Source: Patiria pectinifera
Lineage: Eukaryota > Echinodermata > Asteroidea > Valvatida > Asterinidae
Direction: 5' to 3'
Length of the DNA: 64,000 bases
Assembly (NCBI GenBank): GCA_029964075.1
Contig: CM057142.1
Span: forward strand, 26,910,392-26,974,391
Shown piece by piece: positions 35,471 through 48,405 of this stretch; position 1 is the stretch's first letter, and each line of letters begins with the position of its first letter. The notes beneath the pieces are model-generated. The model was not told the DNA's origin. It saw nothing but the letters and a program-made list of their open reading frames with translations, and ran no database searches. Position numbers and translations under genes: made by a program.

Positions 35471-37286
35471 AATACACAAAATTTGACTTTTGTTAAGAAC
35501 ATGAAACATATAGGGATCGACGGCGAAAAAAGGCAACACGTGCGATCCGCGGATCACTTGTCTGGGTTTGTGGAAGGTGCCACTCAGTCTGATCCGCTGC
35601 AAAGTTTGAAAGGGGATGCCGTTTGAACCTAGATCATGGAAATCGTTCCAGGTGTTCACCAGTTCACGTTGGAGGATGTGATAACACGCACTGGCTGTTT
35701 TTATACATGGGCACGGCTGACGGGTTAAAACGTCAAGATTGCCTCGACTCGCCTCCGGGTAATGTCTAAACATGCTAATCCCTCGTGTCTTTTGTACACG
35801 CACACAAAGTCAATGAAGTCTGTGGAGGCGGACCATGTGTTGAATTGGCCGTTGTGCACTGCCTATTCCACAATTTACGCTCCAGTACACATCCCAGGGT
35901 ATTGATAAATATGAGGTTTTGGCAAGAAATATCGTTGAAATGACTCTTACGAATCAGTATTGGCGTTTAGCTTTATGAACTTGGCTGGAAAATTTTGCCT
36001 TTTGCAGGAATTGAAATTTTCAGCAAAAATAATCGCGGTGCAAAGTGGTTAAGATACGATGCAGTTGCATCTCATTAGGGAAAAAAATAAAGATAATACC
36101 ACTCAACAGCTCTTGAGATGTATTTCTGACATGCGTCGATTGTGCTGGTTTTTATTTTTTCGGTGGTTAAAATAAGAAAGAACCAAAAAAAGTTGTTGAA
36201 CTTAATTTTTAGAAATTCAGAATTAAGGACATGCAACAGGCAGAGAGAGCTTGAGGTTGTTGTGAAAAGGTTTTAACTAGTTGTTTCTTGTCAATGAAAA
36301 TTCAATCAGATGTGTAGCCTAGGCCCATAAACTCAATAAAACCGTTTTCTTCAGAAAACATAAGCACTTAATTGATAATAATGCAAGTCAGTGAGTATGA
36401 AAAAGTCATACCTGTATCTTGGTCCATCCCAGTTCAAGTGTAGCATTAATACTTTTCTTTCCACTTTTTCTTATATTTATTTTTCTTCCCTTCTTTATGT
36501 AAGGGCCTTGTGATGGGTGACTCTCATATAAACCCCCCCCCCCCCCCCCCCCCAAAAAAAACCTAAAAAAATTAATGCGGCCTGACGTTGCAAACTTAAC
36601 CAGTTCTTCTTCAGAGGCAAAATGACGGAGTACAAGAAACAGACAAGTAGGGACTGACGGTATAGGCAACGGAATACATATGGTTTTACTCATACCGGTA
36701 CCTGTAGAAAGCCAGGGAATAATATGGTTAGTTCAACGTAAAAACGATAAAACATAAAAAACAAAACAATAACGATGAGGCTTACAAGTCAGGAAGGAGG
36801 ATCACCATGAAGGAATACTGCATCAGAGAAGTTGAAAACATGAAAATGCATCTTTATAGAACTTCCGCAAACTGTTAAAATACATTTTAAAAATAGCATA
36901 CGCCAGTAACCCCTTCCCTTTCCTTACCACCAGTTAGTGTGTGCAGTAAAACTGGGTTGTTTTGAAAAGAAGAGGTAGATCGATACATGTAGATTCAAAA
37001 TTTCCCTGCAGGTTTGTGTGAAAGTCTGTAAGCAATCTAGTTAAATCAGGGACATTTCCAGTGAGGTTCAACATAGGATGTGGCTCATGTGGCAGATTGA
37101 GACATCATGTCAGGTATGTTTCTCTCCCGTGGGCATTCCGTTGTCATTGTTCATCTCCTGTTATATTGTGACCTGACTTGTGTATTGACTTGAGAAGTAA
37201 CTTCTGATTGACTTGTGAATGAGACTCGCAACTCTGGTTGATGGGGACTTTCAGAGTTTCTCCTGCAGGTACATGTAAACTGGTAG
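35471..37286. other. Non-coding sequence
   Basis: The 114-aa minus-strand ORF at 35459-35803 has no recognisable domain. An uninterrupted run of 21 C lies at 36533-36553. 37170-37230 has loose GACTTGTG/GACTTGAG words. No gene recognised. Confidence 0.45.
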
Positions 37287-37747
37287 TCGTTAGTCCGAAG
37301 GTTCATTAGTCTGAAGGTTCAATTGTCCGAAGGTTCGATAGTCCGAATAGATGATAGGGTTTGATAGTCTGAATCGACAATAATGTTCAACTGTCCGAAT
37401 TCACAGCATTGAACGTACACTATTGTCAATTCGGACTATCGAACCTTGTGTGCTTTCGGAATAATGAACCTTCGGACTATTGAACCTTGTTTTTGTTTCA
37501 GACTATTCAACCTTCAGACTAACCTTATTCTGAACTAATTAATATTATTGTGAACCTGCGGATAATGAACCTTCGGATTATCGAACCTTCGGACCAAAGA
37601 ACCTTAGGACTATCGCAAATGTTTGGATTAACAAACCTTATTTTATTTTCGGACTAATGAACCCCCGGTTATGGGAAATGTGTGCGTTCGAATTATCGAA
37701 CCTTCGGATCAATAAACCGTCGGACTATCAAACCTTCGGATTATTGG
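37287..37747. mobile_element. Foldback-like element with TAGTCCGAA subrepeats (copy 2)
   Basis: Same family as 30953-31676. The left arm is short (37287-37400: GTTAGTCCGAAGGTTCATTA, GGTTCGATAGTCCGAATAG). The right arm (37425-37747) has CGGACTATCGAACCTT, TTCGGATTATTGGG and similar. It ends in ATTGGGCGGACCCC against ATTGGGGGCCCCC in copy 1, suggesting a shared terminus. Confidence 0.72.
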
Positions 37748-39365
37748 GCGGACCCCGTTCTTCACTGTATTTACTCCTTGATGAATCTGTAAAAAAAAAT
37801 AGATTGCTGAGGTGGTTTTGGCCGGTATAAGGAGTAACTAGTCGGGTGCTTTTGGGCAGTTCTAAAGGATTCAGGAAGGACTAGTCATCTAATAGATACT
37901 ATAAAGTTACTTAGGGTAGGATTTTATGAAGGTTTAATGCAACATTTAGGGAGAGGGCAGTGAAGTACACAAGAACAAAGAAGTAATACTACGAATTCCA
38001 AAAACGAGGTAGAAAACTTTTTGGGTGGGTGGGGGTTAGCGGTTAGGGCAAGGTAGAGATTTGTCTCCCTCTTGAACCACAAACATTGACTGGAATTAGT
38101 CACTGGTCAATACGTTCCTTGTAGCCTCTTCTTTCTTTGGCTAGACTTGAGAGGTATTGACTATAATTAGGGAGCATTCTCCACCGCAGCAGAGAGAATT
38201 AATTGATTGATCAACCTGCAAACATGCCCTGCTGTCAAGAACTGGGAGCTGCCAGTGCTGATCAGTGCCCCCAAAAAGCAATAAATGTCCCCAGAGCAGA
38301 AGGAGAATGAGTGTGCCTTCTGATGCCCATACGGTGTGTGTATCCCAGCTTCAAACTTTGTTCCCCTTAATTGGGTTTCATCTTGCTGGCGTCATCTTCA
38401 TCCCTCCTGTGGTCTCATTTTCCTGGGAAACATCAGTGGGGAAAAAAAATGAAACCTGTGGTCCACATACACAGGGTCAGCATCATACATATTTAGTGTC
38501 AAGGTTATAGAGAGCTAGAAAAAAAAGAAGGGGAAAGAAATGTTATTAGAGGGACCTATGACTCATGGACTTGTCACGACGACTGAATGTAGCCCCGGTA
38601 TCCTGTTACATAGTCCCAGGACCTCTTGAGAGCGGCTTCTGATTGGTGGGGTGGGGAGATCCTGGTCATCTTGCGGACTGGAAACAGGATGTACAAAATT
38701 GCAGAATGTATCTTCTGCCAGAGAGGGTGATGATAGCTTTTGGAGGAAGTGTTCCTGGGGGCAGTGTTTCTCTGTCTCAAGTGCGTGTGTGTGCAGGCGC
38801 AGTATGCTATATATTTGGAGGGAAAAAAGAAAGAATAGGTTTGCTTACCATTGGGCTGAGTGTATAGATATCACAGTATTACGCTGAGGAGGAGCCCTCG
38901 GCATGATTACGGGAACGTAAATGGCCTCAAATTGTATACTCGCCTGAAATTCCAAGTGTCATTTAAAACAGAAGTTATGTGGGTTGTTACTGAGTGCGGT
39001 GTATTCATGGGGGAATTGCTCCTTAAAGGGCCCTTGATGTTCACGTTAGAGAAATGTCCACTGCTTGTTAAGAGATGCCGACAGCGACTTGACTATACAG
39101 TCTGGTCAGACGCGAGGCGCCTGTCTGAGTGGCTCACCGTCACTGTATCAATAAAATGAGTACAGGTAGGGTGTACCTGTGTCTCATGGGTTAAACATGT
39201 GGGTTCTGTGACCGACTAGCAGTTCAACTGCATGTACAGATATTAAGTCAAGTTCTGTGCGGAGTTAAGCTAGGCAGGCCCTAGAAACTGCAAGGTAAAT
39301 TCTGAGTTGAGAGATTAGAGGTGGTTGATGAAAAGGAGGGTCCCAAATGAAAAACTGCAAATAAT
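37748..39365. other. Non-coding sequence; 38200-38850 is low-repeat and could be regulatory
   Basis: The block about 38200-38850 is compositionally mixed, without obvious repeats, and carries several small ORFs on both strands with no recognisable domain. An ATTGG (CCAAT) motif lies at about 38642. Conservation cannot be assessed from this sequence alone. Confidence 0.35.
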
Positions 39366-39373
39366 CACAGTAC

Positions 39374-39556
39374 CAGGCCCCTCGCCAGCCCTAGAGCGTC
39401 AAGGGGGGGGGGGGGCAAAGTACCAACTAGGGGGGCCCACTACCTTATAAATTCAAAAATACACATGTATGGCTTTTGCCGTGGGGGGGGGGGGGGGCAA
39501 TTGCTCGCCAAGGGGGGGCCCGGCCCCACCAGGCCGCCCCCTTGACGACGGGCCTG
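39374..39556. mobile_element. hAT-type MITE, 183 bp, with exact 8-bp target duplication
   Basis: Inverted ends: CAGGCCCCTCG...GTCAAGGGGGG on the left; complemented right end CAGGCCCGTCGTCAAGGGGG. CACAGTAC flanks both sides exactly (39366-39373 and 39557-39564). The interior is dominated by long G runs. No coding capacity. Confidence 0.87.
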
Positions 39557-39564
39557 CACAGTAC

Positions 39565-42296
39565 ACTCACACAGGACCCCAGCAGTGGTGGAAGCAGTGT
39601 GACAGCTATTGTTCCCAATTAACATCATGGTGCAGTTGTCTCTGTACAAAAACCAGTACAAGACTTTCACCATTACCGGGGGCCTCCGCAAGTGTGCAGT
39701 GATTCGGTGTAATGGGTTTCATTAAGAGCTGTAGTTCGGTGATGGGGCTACAACCCCCATCACCCTTTGGTTTTGTTGTCAAATTTCTTTTGTCTTAGCA
39801 GTAGTGTTTTTTTTTTGGACAATCGTTTTCCGCGGCTTTTCTTTGAAACGGAACAATTTTTAACGGAGCATTTTTAACGGAGCATTTTTACTACATTAAT
39901 ACCATGAATTCAGATAGTGTTCAGTGAGGGATACTCAAGTCGAAAATGTAACGATGACGTCATTGCTCGAAGGGGCGCCCTCTAGGGACACTTGAAAGAA
40001 AGTGATTTTTTTTTTAATTTAAAAAGCAATCTTCAAATTTGTTACCAAATAAACATTCTTTGGACAATAAGAAATTGCTTTGCCAAGTTACAGAATGATG
40101 ACGTCATCTTTAGGGAGACTTTTGAAATTAGCAATTTTTTTTGTGTACATATTAAGGATCATTGCTGCAGAAAGAATGTCAGCTTCATTATGACGATGCT
40201 GTGACATCATAATACCGGAAGTCAAATGTCATTAATATGTACACATGTGTTCGTAGTATTGTTATATTTCCAGAAGTTCTTTTTACTTTATCTACATGTA
40301 GCATAACCTGTTTAAACTAAATCAGTATTCAGTATGCACATAACTGATGATGTTATCAAACCAGAATTTACCTGAAAAATAAAATGTGTTTTGAAATCTA
40401 TCGACCCATAAAGAACGATTTGTTCAAATCATATAGTGCTTAAACCAACAAGTTTGAATTTCATACTTTTCCGGGTTTTTTTTGTTGTGCATTTATAAAG
40501 ATATTTACAGCCGAGTTAGACAATGTCAAATACAATTATGGCATCTGCAACCATCTGAATTTTTTAGTTTTATTTTGGGCACCAACAGTTCCGCCTTGCG
40601 AGCAGACTGGCTCCAGGTCCATACATTATCAATTAAGGGGCGGGAAACAGTCTACCAGCGAAAACAGAATTATTGTTCGGTTGCAAGTATTTGTAAAGTC
40701 ATAATTTCATTATTAAACATGGGCTTTTTTTTCTTTCGATGTCTCAGTCAAAAGGTTAAAACTTTCGTATTACTAGAAAAATAGCAATTTATGCGAAGGA
40801 ATGCCACTTTAAATGCCTGTACTCTTCCAACACAGAGATCTAGGTTAAGTTCAAGGGCAACGGAACTTACCACTATAGTCTTAATCCTGATATATTGCAT
40901 GACCCTTACGTACACCAGCAACTCGTTATCACATAGTGCATGGACTTGGTTGACTGTAAAATGTGCAAAACTCATTTGTCAGCAAAAAAAAGTTGCTTTG
41001 AGGTCCCAGTTAAATGTTCTAAATGACGGACAGAGCAAGCTTAGAGCGTCAATCGCTTCTCAAAAGTGGAGGGAATACATCTTGATCAGAAGTAATGCAA
41101 GCGCGAAGTGCGAAGCCCTTATGGCAAGGGCCCCGGAAAATTTTGGATTCAAGATGCTGTGTGGTGCGATCTGAGGCAATTTCTTACCACTTTAACCATT
41201 GTTTGTTTTTTTTTGAGCAAAAGATCATCATTTAAATATCATTTTTGAGTTGGGAGTTATTTAATCAGCTATTCTGAGCTATAGAATCAAATATCGGCTA
41301 CAATTTTTATTCGGGGACAAAAACAGTGGGGGGGGGGACAAACAAGATAATATCCTCCCACTTTAAAAAGTGAGGGGGTGGGGGGGGGGACCATGTCCCC
41401 CCACCAATTGACAGCCGTGGGACAGAGTAAAGGAATGAATATAATGAATGAAATAAATTAAGCATAGCCATCATTTTGTTTTTTGAAGGGGGGCCTACTT
41501 TTGTTTGTTTGTGTGTTTGTTGGATTTTCTGGGTTTTTTTTTTTTGGGGGGGGGGTGTAATACATGTATGTGTATTGAAACAATTGCCTCAGTTTTGGAG
41601 CTTGTAAATGCTGCACCCAAATTCTTAACTTAGTGGTTTTGGATGACACCATTTCTCTTCTATGAAGAAGCATTGGTTCAGAAAGAACTCGGCCTGATTT
41701 CATAGCTCTGCATGCTTACAGTTAGCAAAAAAATCCCTCAGCATGTTTCACAGATTTAGCAAGGAATTTTGATTACTACAATATTCCATTTTCGATTGTG
41801 TTAGAGCTATGCTGTGAAAGAAAAAAAAATAGAGTGCAGAGAATAGTAGATGCTTTGTGTTTAAAAAAGAAAGAAAGAAAAGGAATCACAGTTTACTGCT
41901 GAGAACAAAAACGTGCGATGTAGTTTTCATAGCAGACAAAGAGAGATAATTCTTTAGGCAGCTTTGCATATCACAGCATCAGAATCTGACATTTCCAAGA
42001 ATTAGTCTGGTCCCTTTTTACATAGTATGAAGATAAGTACATGTATACATGTGTAACCACTTGATAATATCAGCTTGTCTTCATAATGTTAATTAATTAT
42101 GAGGTCTTTTTGTATCAGACTAAAAACTACCCTTTTTATCATTTCTTTGTTCGTATTGTTCAGTCTTTGCATAATATAGGCCTAAACTATGGTACCGGTA
42201 CATATTACTGTACAGGGGACTTTAAACCTAACATTAAAACTGTGGCCATGCATGACTATTGGCTGAAAAATTGAAATTTGTCTTTCAGTTAAAAAT
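39565..42296. other. Non-coding sequence with repeat fragments
   Basis: 39950-40210 has CRE (TGACGTCA) at 39956 and 40100 and a GGGGCGCCCTC word, like 21400-21870. 41092-41210 shares AGCGCGAAGTGCGAAGCCCT, AGATGCTGTGTGGTGCGATC with 672-755 inside the 1.4-kb hAT element. 41325-41400 and 41540-41560 are G runs. An (AAAG)n run is at 41864-41881. No gene recognised. Confidence 0.45.
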
Positions 42297-43000
42297 GGGC
42301 AATTCCGCGTGAAAGTGGACAAGGCTGAAAAATGGAATAATTTATGAAATCGTCAGCACTACAAGCATCACAACTTCAGATGTGGTATCAAATTAAAGGG
42401 GACAAACATGGCCTTTCATTTGAGTGATGTGCCAGTGAGAGAGAGTGTGATTAATAGTATTTTGGCATCTTGTTTTCACATGCAAAATGTAAGCACTATT
42501 TTATTGTGAAAGATTCATATTTTATGAAAATATCACACAGAACTTCGAATACCATGATTCACTCTGTTTTTTTATCACGTGTTTGAAGTTGATTTCTGAC
42601 ATGTACATTTGTAACGTCCGTAAAATTCTAATGTACCGTAATGTCTGTAACAACAAAAGCATGATGTTTCCATGTCATCAAAGTTCCTTTTTGTGAAATG
42701 TAATTGGTTTTTTTATAGAGCAAACTTGTATCTACCACAAAACAGTTATTTTATTAAATTCTTCCAAGAAACTTCACAGACATTTATCAATGCGTTCTGG
42801 AAATCAAAAAAATCTGTGTCTTAAAGCATAACATACGTAACGATCGTTTACAGTGCTGATATCTCATTAAGTAATTCAGCTAACATTACATTAACCATGT
42901 TATGCTGTACATTAAGCTAGAGTTGTACAAAATTATTTACAATCTTTCACTGCATGTATTTTACTGAGGTTTTGTACTAAATCCATGACCCAGTCTTCAT
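42297..43000. mobile_element. Second copy of the GGGCAATTCC-ended family (right end not defined)
   Basis: It starts GGGCAATTCCGCG at 42297, like the element at 13979. Similarity is clear through about 42510 (CTTGTTTTCACATGCAAAATG) and weaker after. I could not place the right terminus; 43000 is nominal. Confidence 0.45.
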
Positions 43001-44693
43001 TACGTATTTATGGCAACTGTTCAGTGGGACTCGGAGAGCATTCTACCCAGCCAGGTTTTGCCTGGATATTCCTCAACAATAAAGCATTATATTTAGAATT
43101 CAAAGTGATACACTTTTAGTCGTTGACTGAATGATTCGAATAGTTAGTTTGGGTTTGTTGTGAGCCAGATTGTGTTTTTACATGAATTTTTCAATTCATC
43201 ATCGCTGCTAAAATGTTGAAACCTGTACACTTTAGCGTCATGGTCTGCCAGTTTTTGTGGCTTTGGTGATGGGTGGGTTTCAGCAGATTTAATTGTAATT
43301 CATTTATAGTGCACTCCACCCTGTCACACTGTTATCGAAGCTGAGTTTGTACAAAAAATTATAAAATCTTCATACCTGATATTTACATTTTTATATGTAT
43401 TTGATTTTAACTTTATTGGGATACATGATTGGGTTTTTTTCCTTCAGAAACCACAAGTTCTGTTTTTCTCATCAATTTTGTTTTATTTTGTTGTTGTTAG
43501 TAACACTGTCTGGTCAGCGGGGGATACAATGTATGTTTTCCCTATCATTTAGTGGCCACGTTTCCTGCTACTTTCCCTGAATTCATCCTGAATGTTCACC
43601 ACCAGTGGACCATGCTCCGATGGCGACATGAATACCAAAGAGGGGCCGGGTTGGGAGAATTTAGTCTGTTGTCGCTTCCGCCCACGCATTGACCACATTC
43701 ATGTGTTTGCCTGGCATGAGCTGATCATGATCATGGCGTGGCCAAGCCCGGCAATCTCGCGCGAATGACCCCTGACCCCTATCATCGACAAAGAGAGATA
43801 AACCATCCCCTCCCCTTTCAGTACGTGGCAGCAGCTCAGCGCGGGGGCCCAGAGGAGCATGCTCATGATAGCTGGGAATGTTATTTTGACCATTGTTGTA
43901 GAGTGATCCGAGGGGCCTGTTTAGACCCACTGTGCCAGGGTCCAGCATTCAGCCTGATAAATAGCCTGACCTTTGCTGACTTTGGCTGCTGTTATGGTTT
44001 GACAGCCCTACAGAAGTTTATATTCCTTTGTGTAGTATATGTACCTACATGTAATATTTATGTTCTCGACATTAGGAGCTGCGTGTACAACAATTCAGGT
44101 CTCAAAGGCCGTGTAAAGTTTACAGACTTTTGGGGAAAAGTCTTCTACAGACAATTTGGCTTTGTGTTTGTTTGATTGTAGTATATGTTTTGTGTTTAAT
44201 TATTCCCACGGAACTATGGCACACTTTCATTCTTTCTTTCCTTGCAAGTTAAATTCAATACATTTTTGAAATATAACAAGAGTCAATTCCCTATTTTTTG
44301 GGTCACAAACGTGTACGAGCAGTTCACGAATCATTTAATAATGATCGCTGCTTCATTTGTAACAATTCTCTTCTAGGTAATGAAACACAATTTCCAGAGC
44401 TGAAACATACAGGTATTGCAGAGTTGAAGCATACGTATACATGTACTTGTGATCAATACACCTAGTCCGCACTTCCCACACGTTCCCACTGATGTGGCTG
44501 TTGTTCACTGATGGAAAAAATTGTTTTAAAAATCTGGTTGTCAGAGTTTTACAACAGCAAGTACATGTACGTATACATGTACTTAAAACTCACGCAGACG
44601 GGCTTGACCCTAGACAATTTCTGCCAAGCAGCCATCAAGCACAAGGATTTTTCAACGACTTCGAAATCATCCTGCTAAACTTTGTGTCCAAGG
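43001..44693. other. Non-coding sequence; 43590-43990 is a candidate cis-regulatory block
   Basis: 43590-43990 is GC-richer and repeat-free, with the palindromic TGATCATGATCA (43721-43732) and a GATA-type AGATAAA. A 145-aa + ORF (43738-44175) overlaps a 95-aa minus ORF; neither has a recognisable domain or flanking splice logic. Regulatory function is conjecture. Confidence 0.35.
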
Positions 44694-44800
44694 TAGGGCT
44701 GTGCATCAGAACAGGGTACCCGAGTACCCGACTGCTGATGTCATGAACCGGTTCCAGATTATGGAATCGGCTACCCGTAATCAACTTTACAAATTACTAA
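44694..44800 (+). mobile_element. Fragment of the hAT family seen at 12598-12983
   Basis: TAGGGCTGTGC followed by CTGCTGATGTCATGAACCGG, then TTCCAGA and CCCGTAATCAACTTTAC, as in 12598-12670. No right end located. Confidence 0.5.
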
Positions 44801-47800
44801 AAAATTTGATTTTCTCGTTTTTTGTCACGTAAACCAATTAATTATTTCAATAAAATTCATATCTGCGTCTCAGGTGGTTTTATTTTATTCAAACAATTCG
44901 TATTTCATTTTTTGTAAACAATTAGTGTTCTTGAGTCCAGAATGCCGATTAACTTGACGTCACTAGTTTCGTCTGTGTAAAATCCAAGATGGCGGTGCCC
45001 ATAGAACGCAAAAGTGACGAAAAGTTAATGCAGTGTAAAAGCTCTTCCAGCATTTATTACAACTTACAATTAACTTAAAATGAGCATGTACGTGCTAAGT
45101 GACCATACTGTTCTTTGATTGGCACGACTCCATCACGTAATGTTTTAGGTGCAGGGATAATTCTCATCTTAGAAGATTCCCTTCTACATTGCACGTGGTT
45201 TATATTCATTCATTTGATCACAATTTAGGGACTATATAACTGACACGATGATGTACAAATATTCCGAGACTGGTAGATCGGCAAAAGATCAGAAAAATTA
45301 TATAAAAATAATCTGATAAACAGCTAGGTAAAAGATTCATTGTCAATGTTCAAACTTCTAGGTTCATGGGGCTGTCAGAAAGCATTCACATGCAAATTAA
45401 CCATCCCTTATAAGGCCCGGCGATTCTATTTTCAATATTGATGAACAGTGACGACGATTTTACCTGCTAAATATTATTGAAATGGCCCGGAAAAACGGCG
45501 CACCTTTCTCCCCATTGGTTTAAAATGCCAGCGTGATGATATTCATGAGCTCATGAACAAGTAATGAGGCAATTCAAGATGGGGGACTGGCAGTTTAACG
45601 TCGCAAAGTGGTGTTGAGAAGCGGCAAGTTTTTCCATGAAGGAAAGGATGTCTAGTGTTGGAAAGTTGAATATTACTGACTAATAATGACACGACACAGG
45701 TTTGGAAATTTATTGACCATCCATGATATTTTGCAGTAAAATTTCAAGTTGAAAATCGTACAACTGGTGCGTTAATACTTTTGCACAAGTGTACACACTT
45801 GCCAGATGCACAGGCCTAATCCAAGGGAGAAAAACTCTTCTTTTTTTTCTATGTACAGTAAAACTTGAATGCAGTAATGAATGACATTTTCATTTGTTTT
45901 CTCAAGTACTCAGATGTTGTTCAGCGAACCAAAAACTTAATATTATTGCATTGAATGTTACATGTACCTCACTTTTTCATCATGAAAATAATTTATCATT
46001 TTGTTTTTACATTTTATGTTCCAAAATGTATCATGTGAGAAGAAAATGTATTGTGTGAGAAGGCATAGGTGCAAGTTGTTTTGTTTTGTTGTTGCTGTTT
46101 TTGTTTTTAAATGGTGCAGAGATTTCTGTCATCATAAACAGAAAATTAATGTCTGATATCTGAGTCTTCAGGGGAAAAACTCTAAAACTTGGACATCAGT
46201 GGCCATTCATTCACGAGGGTACATTTTCAAAACAAGGATTCCGACCTTGGTATGCTGTGAAGTCAGTTTTCCAAAAATGTATCGCATTCTTCAGTTCACA
46301 GTCGGAGAGCTCAATGTCTGTTTGCAGCTCATTGAATGTTAGTCATGTTCCTGGCCTTTGAACTCATGTTCTCCGGGTCTGGTCATGTTTCGATAAGACA
46401 TAGCATCCTCCTTTTAGTAATGTGCGCATGACTGGTGACCCATTTTAGTGTCCCTCCTTCCCTCCCCCTCCCCCCCAACCCTATCATGCTTATGTTTCCT
46501 CTGCGAGGAGTAGAGAAGAGATTGATCTGAATGAGATGTCCGCCCAGGGCGTATTTCATTAAACATCAGCTTGACCTGTTTTGGTGACCGCGGTCTGATT
46601 ACGACATTGCTCCTGCCTGCCCCCGCATGTGTTTTGACCCTTGAACTCATGTTTTTCAGAACGGATGCGTGAGTCTTTAGGCTGTCCTAATAAGAGCGTG
46701 GGGGGCGTCAGGGCTCTTCCTGTCATGTTGAGAATTCATGTGAAAGGCCTCAGTCACAATCGTGACCATCAAAACCGCAACAATTAAAGCTGAACTGTCT
46801 GGTCTCGTATGCACTCGTTGAAAAGAATTGCTGCTGATTATAAAATATGGTCCAGCTGCCTGATTTTAAAATGTGTTTCAAGTTTACAGCACTCAGTGTT
46901 GTGAATGGATTCTGTGAGATGGAAAAAGCTGGTTGCAATTTGTTTTTGTCAGTAAGTCAGTGGTGTGGAATTGCTCTAAATTTGGGCTTCGTTCAACTTT
47001 TGAATCAAAGTCTTTTGGTGACTGCCCATCACATTCCAGAGCTGGAATGTTTTTTAAAAAATCGTGCAATATTTTCAAGAACTTGATTTGACAAACGGCC
47101 AAACAATAAGTGATGCAAAACCAGTTGGATTAAGTTTACATATAACAACTTTCATTATCATTGCTGTTTGTTACAGTAAATATGTCATTTTTTAAAGACA
47201 ACAAAAGTTTCTGTAGAAGTCCTGTATAACTTGAGTTTAACGTTTTCGTGACGTATCGTGTGCTAAAAGTCAATAGACAATCCGTCACTGTGGTGCACCC
47301 GACAAATTTGACCATGTACACATGTATAAATAACAAACTTTCTGAAATGCAGACATTACTCAAACTTCAAGTTTTTCTCCCTGCTAATGTAGTTTTAAGC
47401 ATTTGAATGTCCAATTTGATTGATTTAAGCCAGTGCAAATGCAGGATCAAATAAAAAGGGGAAAGTTAGAATGTTAGTTTCTTTCTTCTCAACTTTAATG
47501 CAACTGGCTTAGAATCGTTGTTATGGAATTCCCCTACCGTTATTTACAGAGTTGTGCCATGAAATTCACACTGCCGAAAATGACAATGAAACTTTGGCTT
47601 CGGGCAATGTTTTAAATTTGGGTCATCAGGCCGGTGTGTGCACTACTTCTCCTGCGCGTGGGGTTCATAACCGCTCAATCTGACCGCAGATTCTGACGTC
47701 ACAGTCTTTCATCTTCCGTGGTCGTCGGCGGCGGCCCTCCAGAAATCAATTATTGTTTCACGGTCTAGTGGAGAGGAGGTACAAGCAAAGATGGGATCAT

Positions 47801-47873
47801 TCATGGAGCCAATTATTCCTGGCCTGTCTCGGGAGAATCTTTAGTCATGACCTTTTTTTTAGGGGGGGGGGGG
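44801..47873. other. Non-coding sequence with low-repeat blocks
   Basis: A CRE TGACGTCA (44955-44962) and a YY1-type AAGATGGCGG (44987-44996) lie within 42 bases. 46250-46760 and 47640-47850 are GC-richer and repeat-poor; the latter includes TGACGTCA at 47695 and ATCAATTATTGTTTCA. No exon recognised. ORFs on both strands at 46750-47102 overlap and look random. Confidence 0.4.
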
Positions 47874-48405
47874 TTAAAGGGCCCATGTAATGTAATTTTT
47901 GTGATGCAGATGCACCATTGTGTCCCATTTGACGTTATTTTCAATTTTCTTTGTGCCATTTTTAAGGGCATTTTGGTGCCTTTTCGGTTTTTATGCTAGT
48001 GAAAATGTGCATATTCATGAGCAAAACTGTGATGTCAGCCCAGGCAGAAACCTCAATGTTACAGCTATTTGAGCAAGAAATGTTGCCAGAATTTCATTTT
48101 GCTGTCGTAATTTTTCTTTTCTTTGGTGATTCTTTGTTGTTTCAGTACATGACAGTAGGCCAGTGAGCAAAGTTTTTTCGCAACATTTTGGATTCAAAAT
48201 TTGTGCAGAAAAAGCCTGAACTGAATAGTGTCTTCCTGAAATGAGGTCATGGAGGAAAAAAACACCCTCATTTGTCAGGAAAAGCGTTGAAAATTTTAAG
48301 ATAAGATTAACCAAACGGGGATGTCAAATAGTTTTCGTACATTTACTAGGAGTAGAAAGTTTCACAAAATATGTTTCCAACTGAAATTCATGTCATGGCC
48401 TTTAA
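47874..48405. mobile_element. Putative TTAA-flanked MITE, about 530 bp
   Basis: It starts TTAAAGGGCCCATGTAATG and ends CATGTCATGGCCTTTAA, an imperfect inverted repeat. The TTAAAGG/CCTTTAA ends are like those of the elements at 13080 and 28991. The 99-aa minus-strand ORF inside is unrecognised. Confidence 0.45.

Noticed and set aside
43738-44175. 145-codon + ORF as a gene
   Set aside because: No recognisable domain, overlapped by a minus-strand ORF of similar quality, no promoter or splice evidence. Kept only as part of a possible regulatory block.
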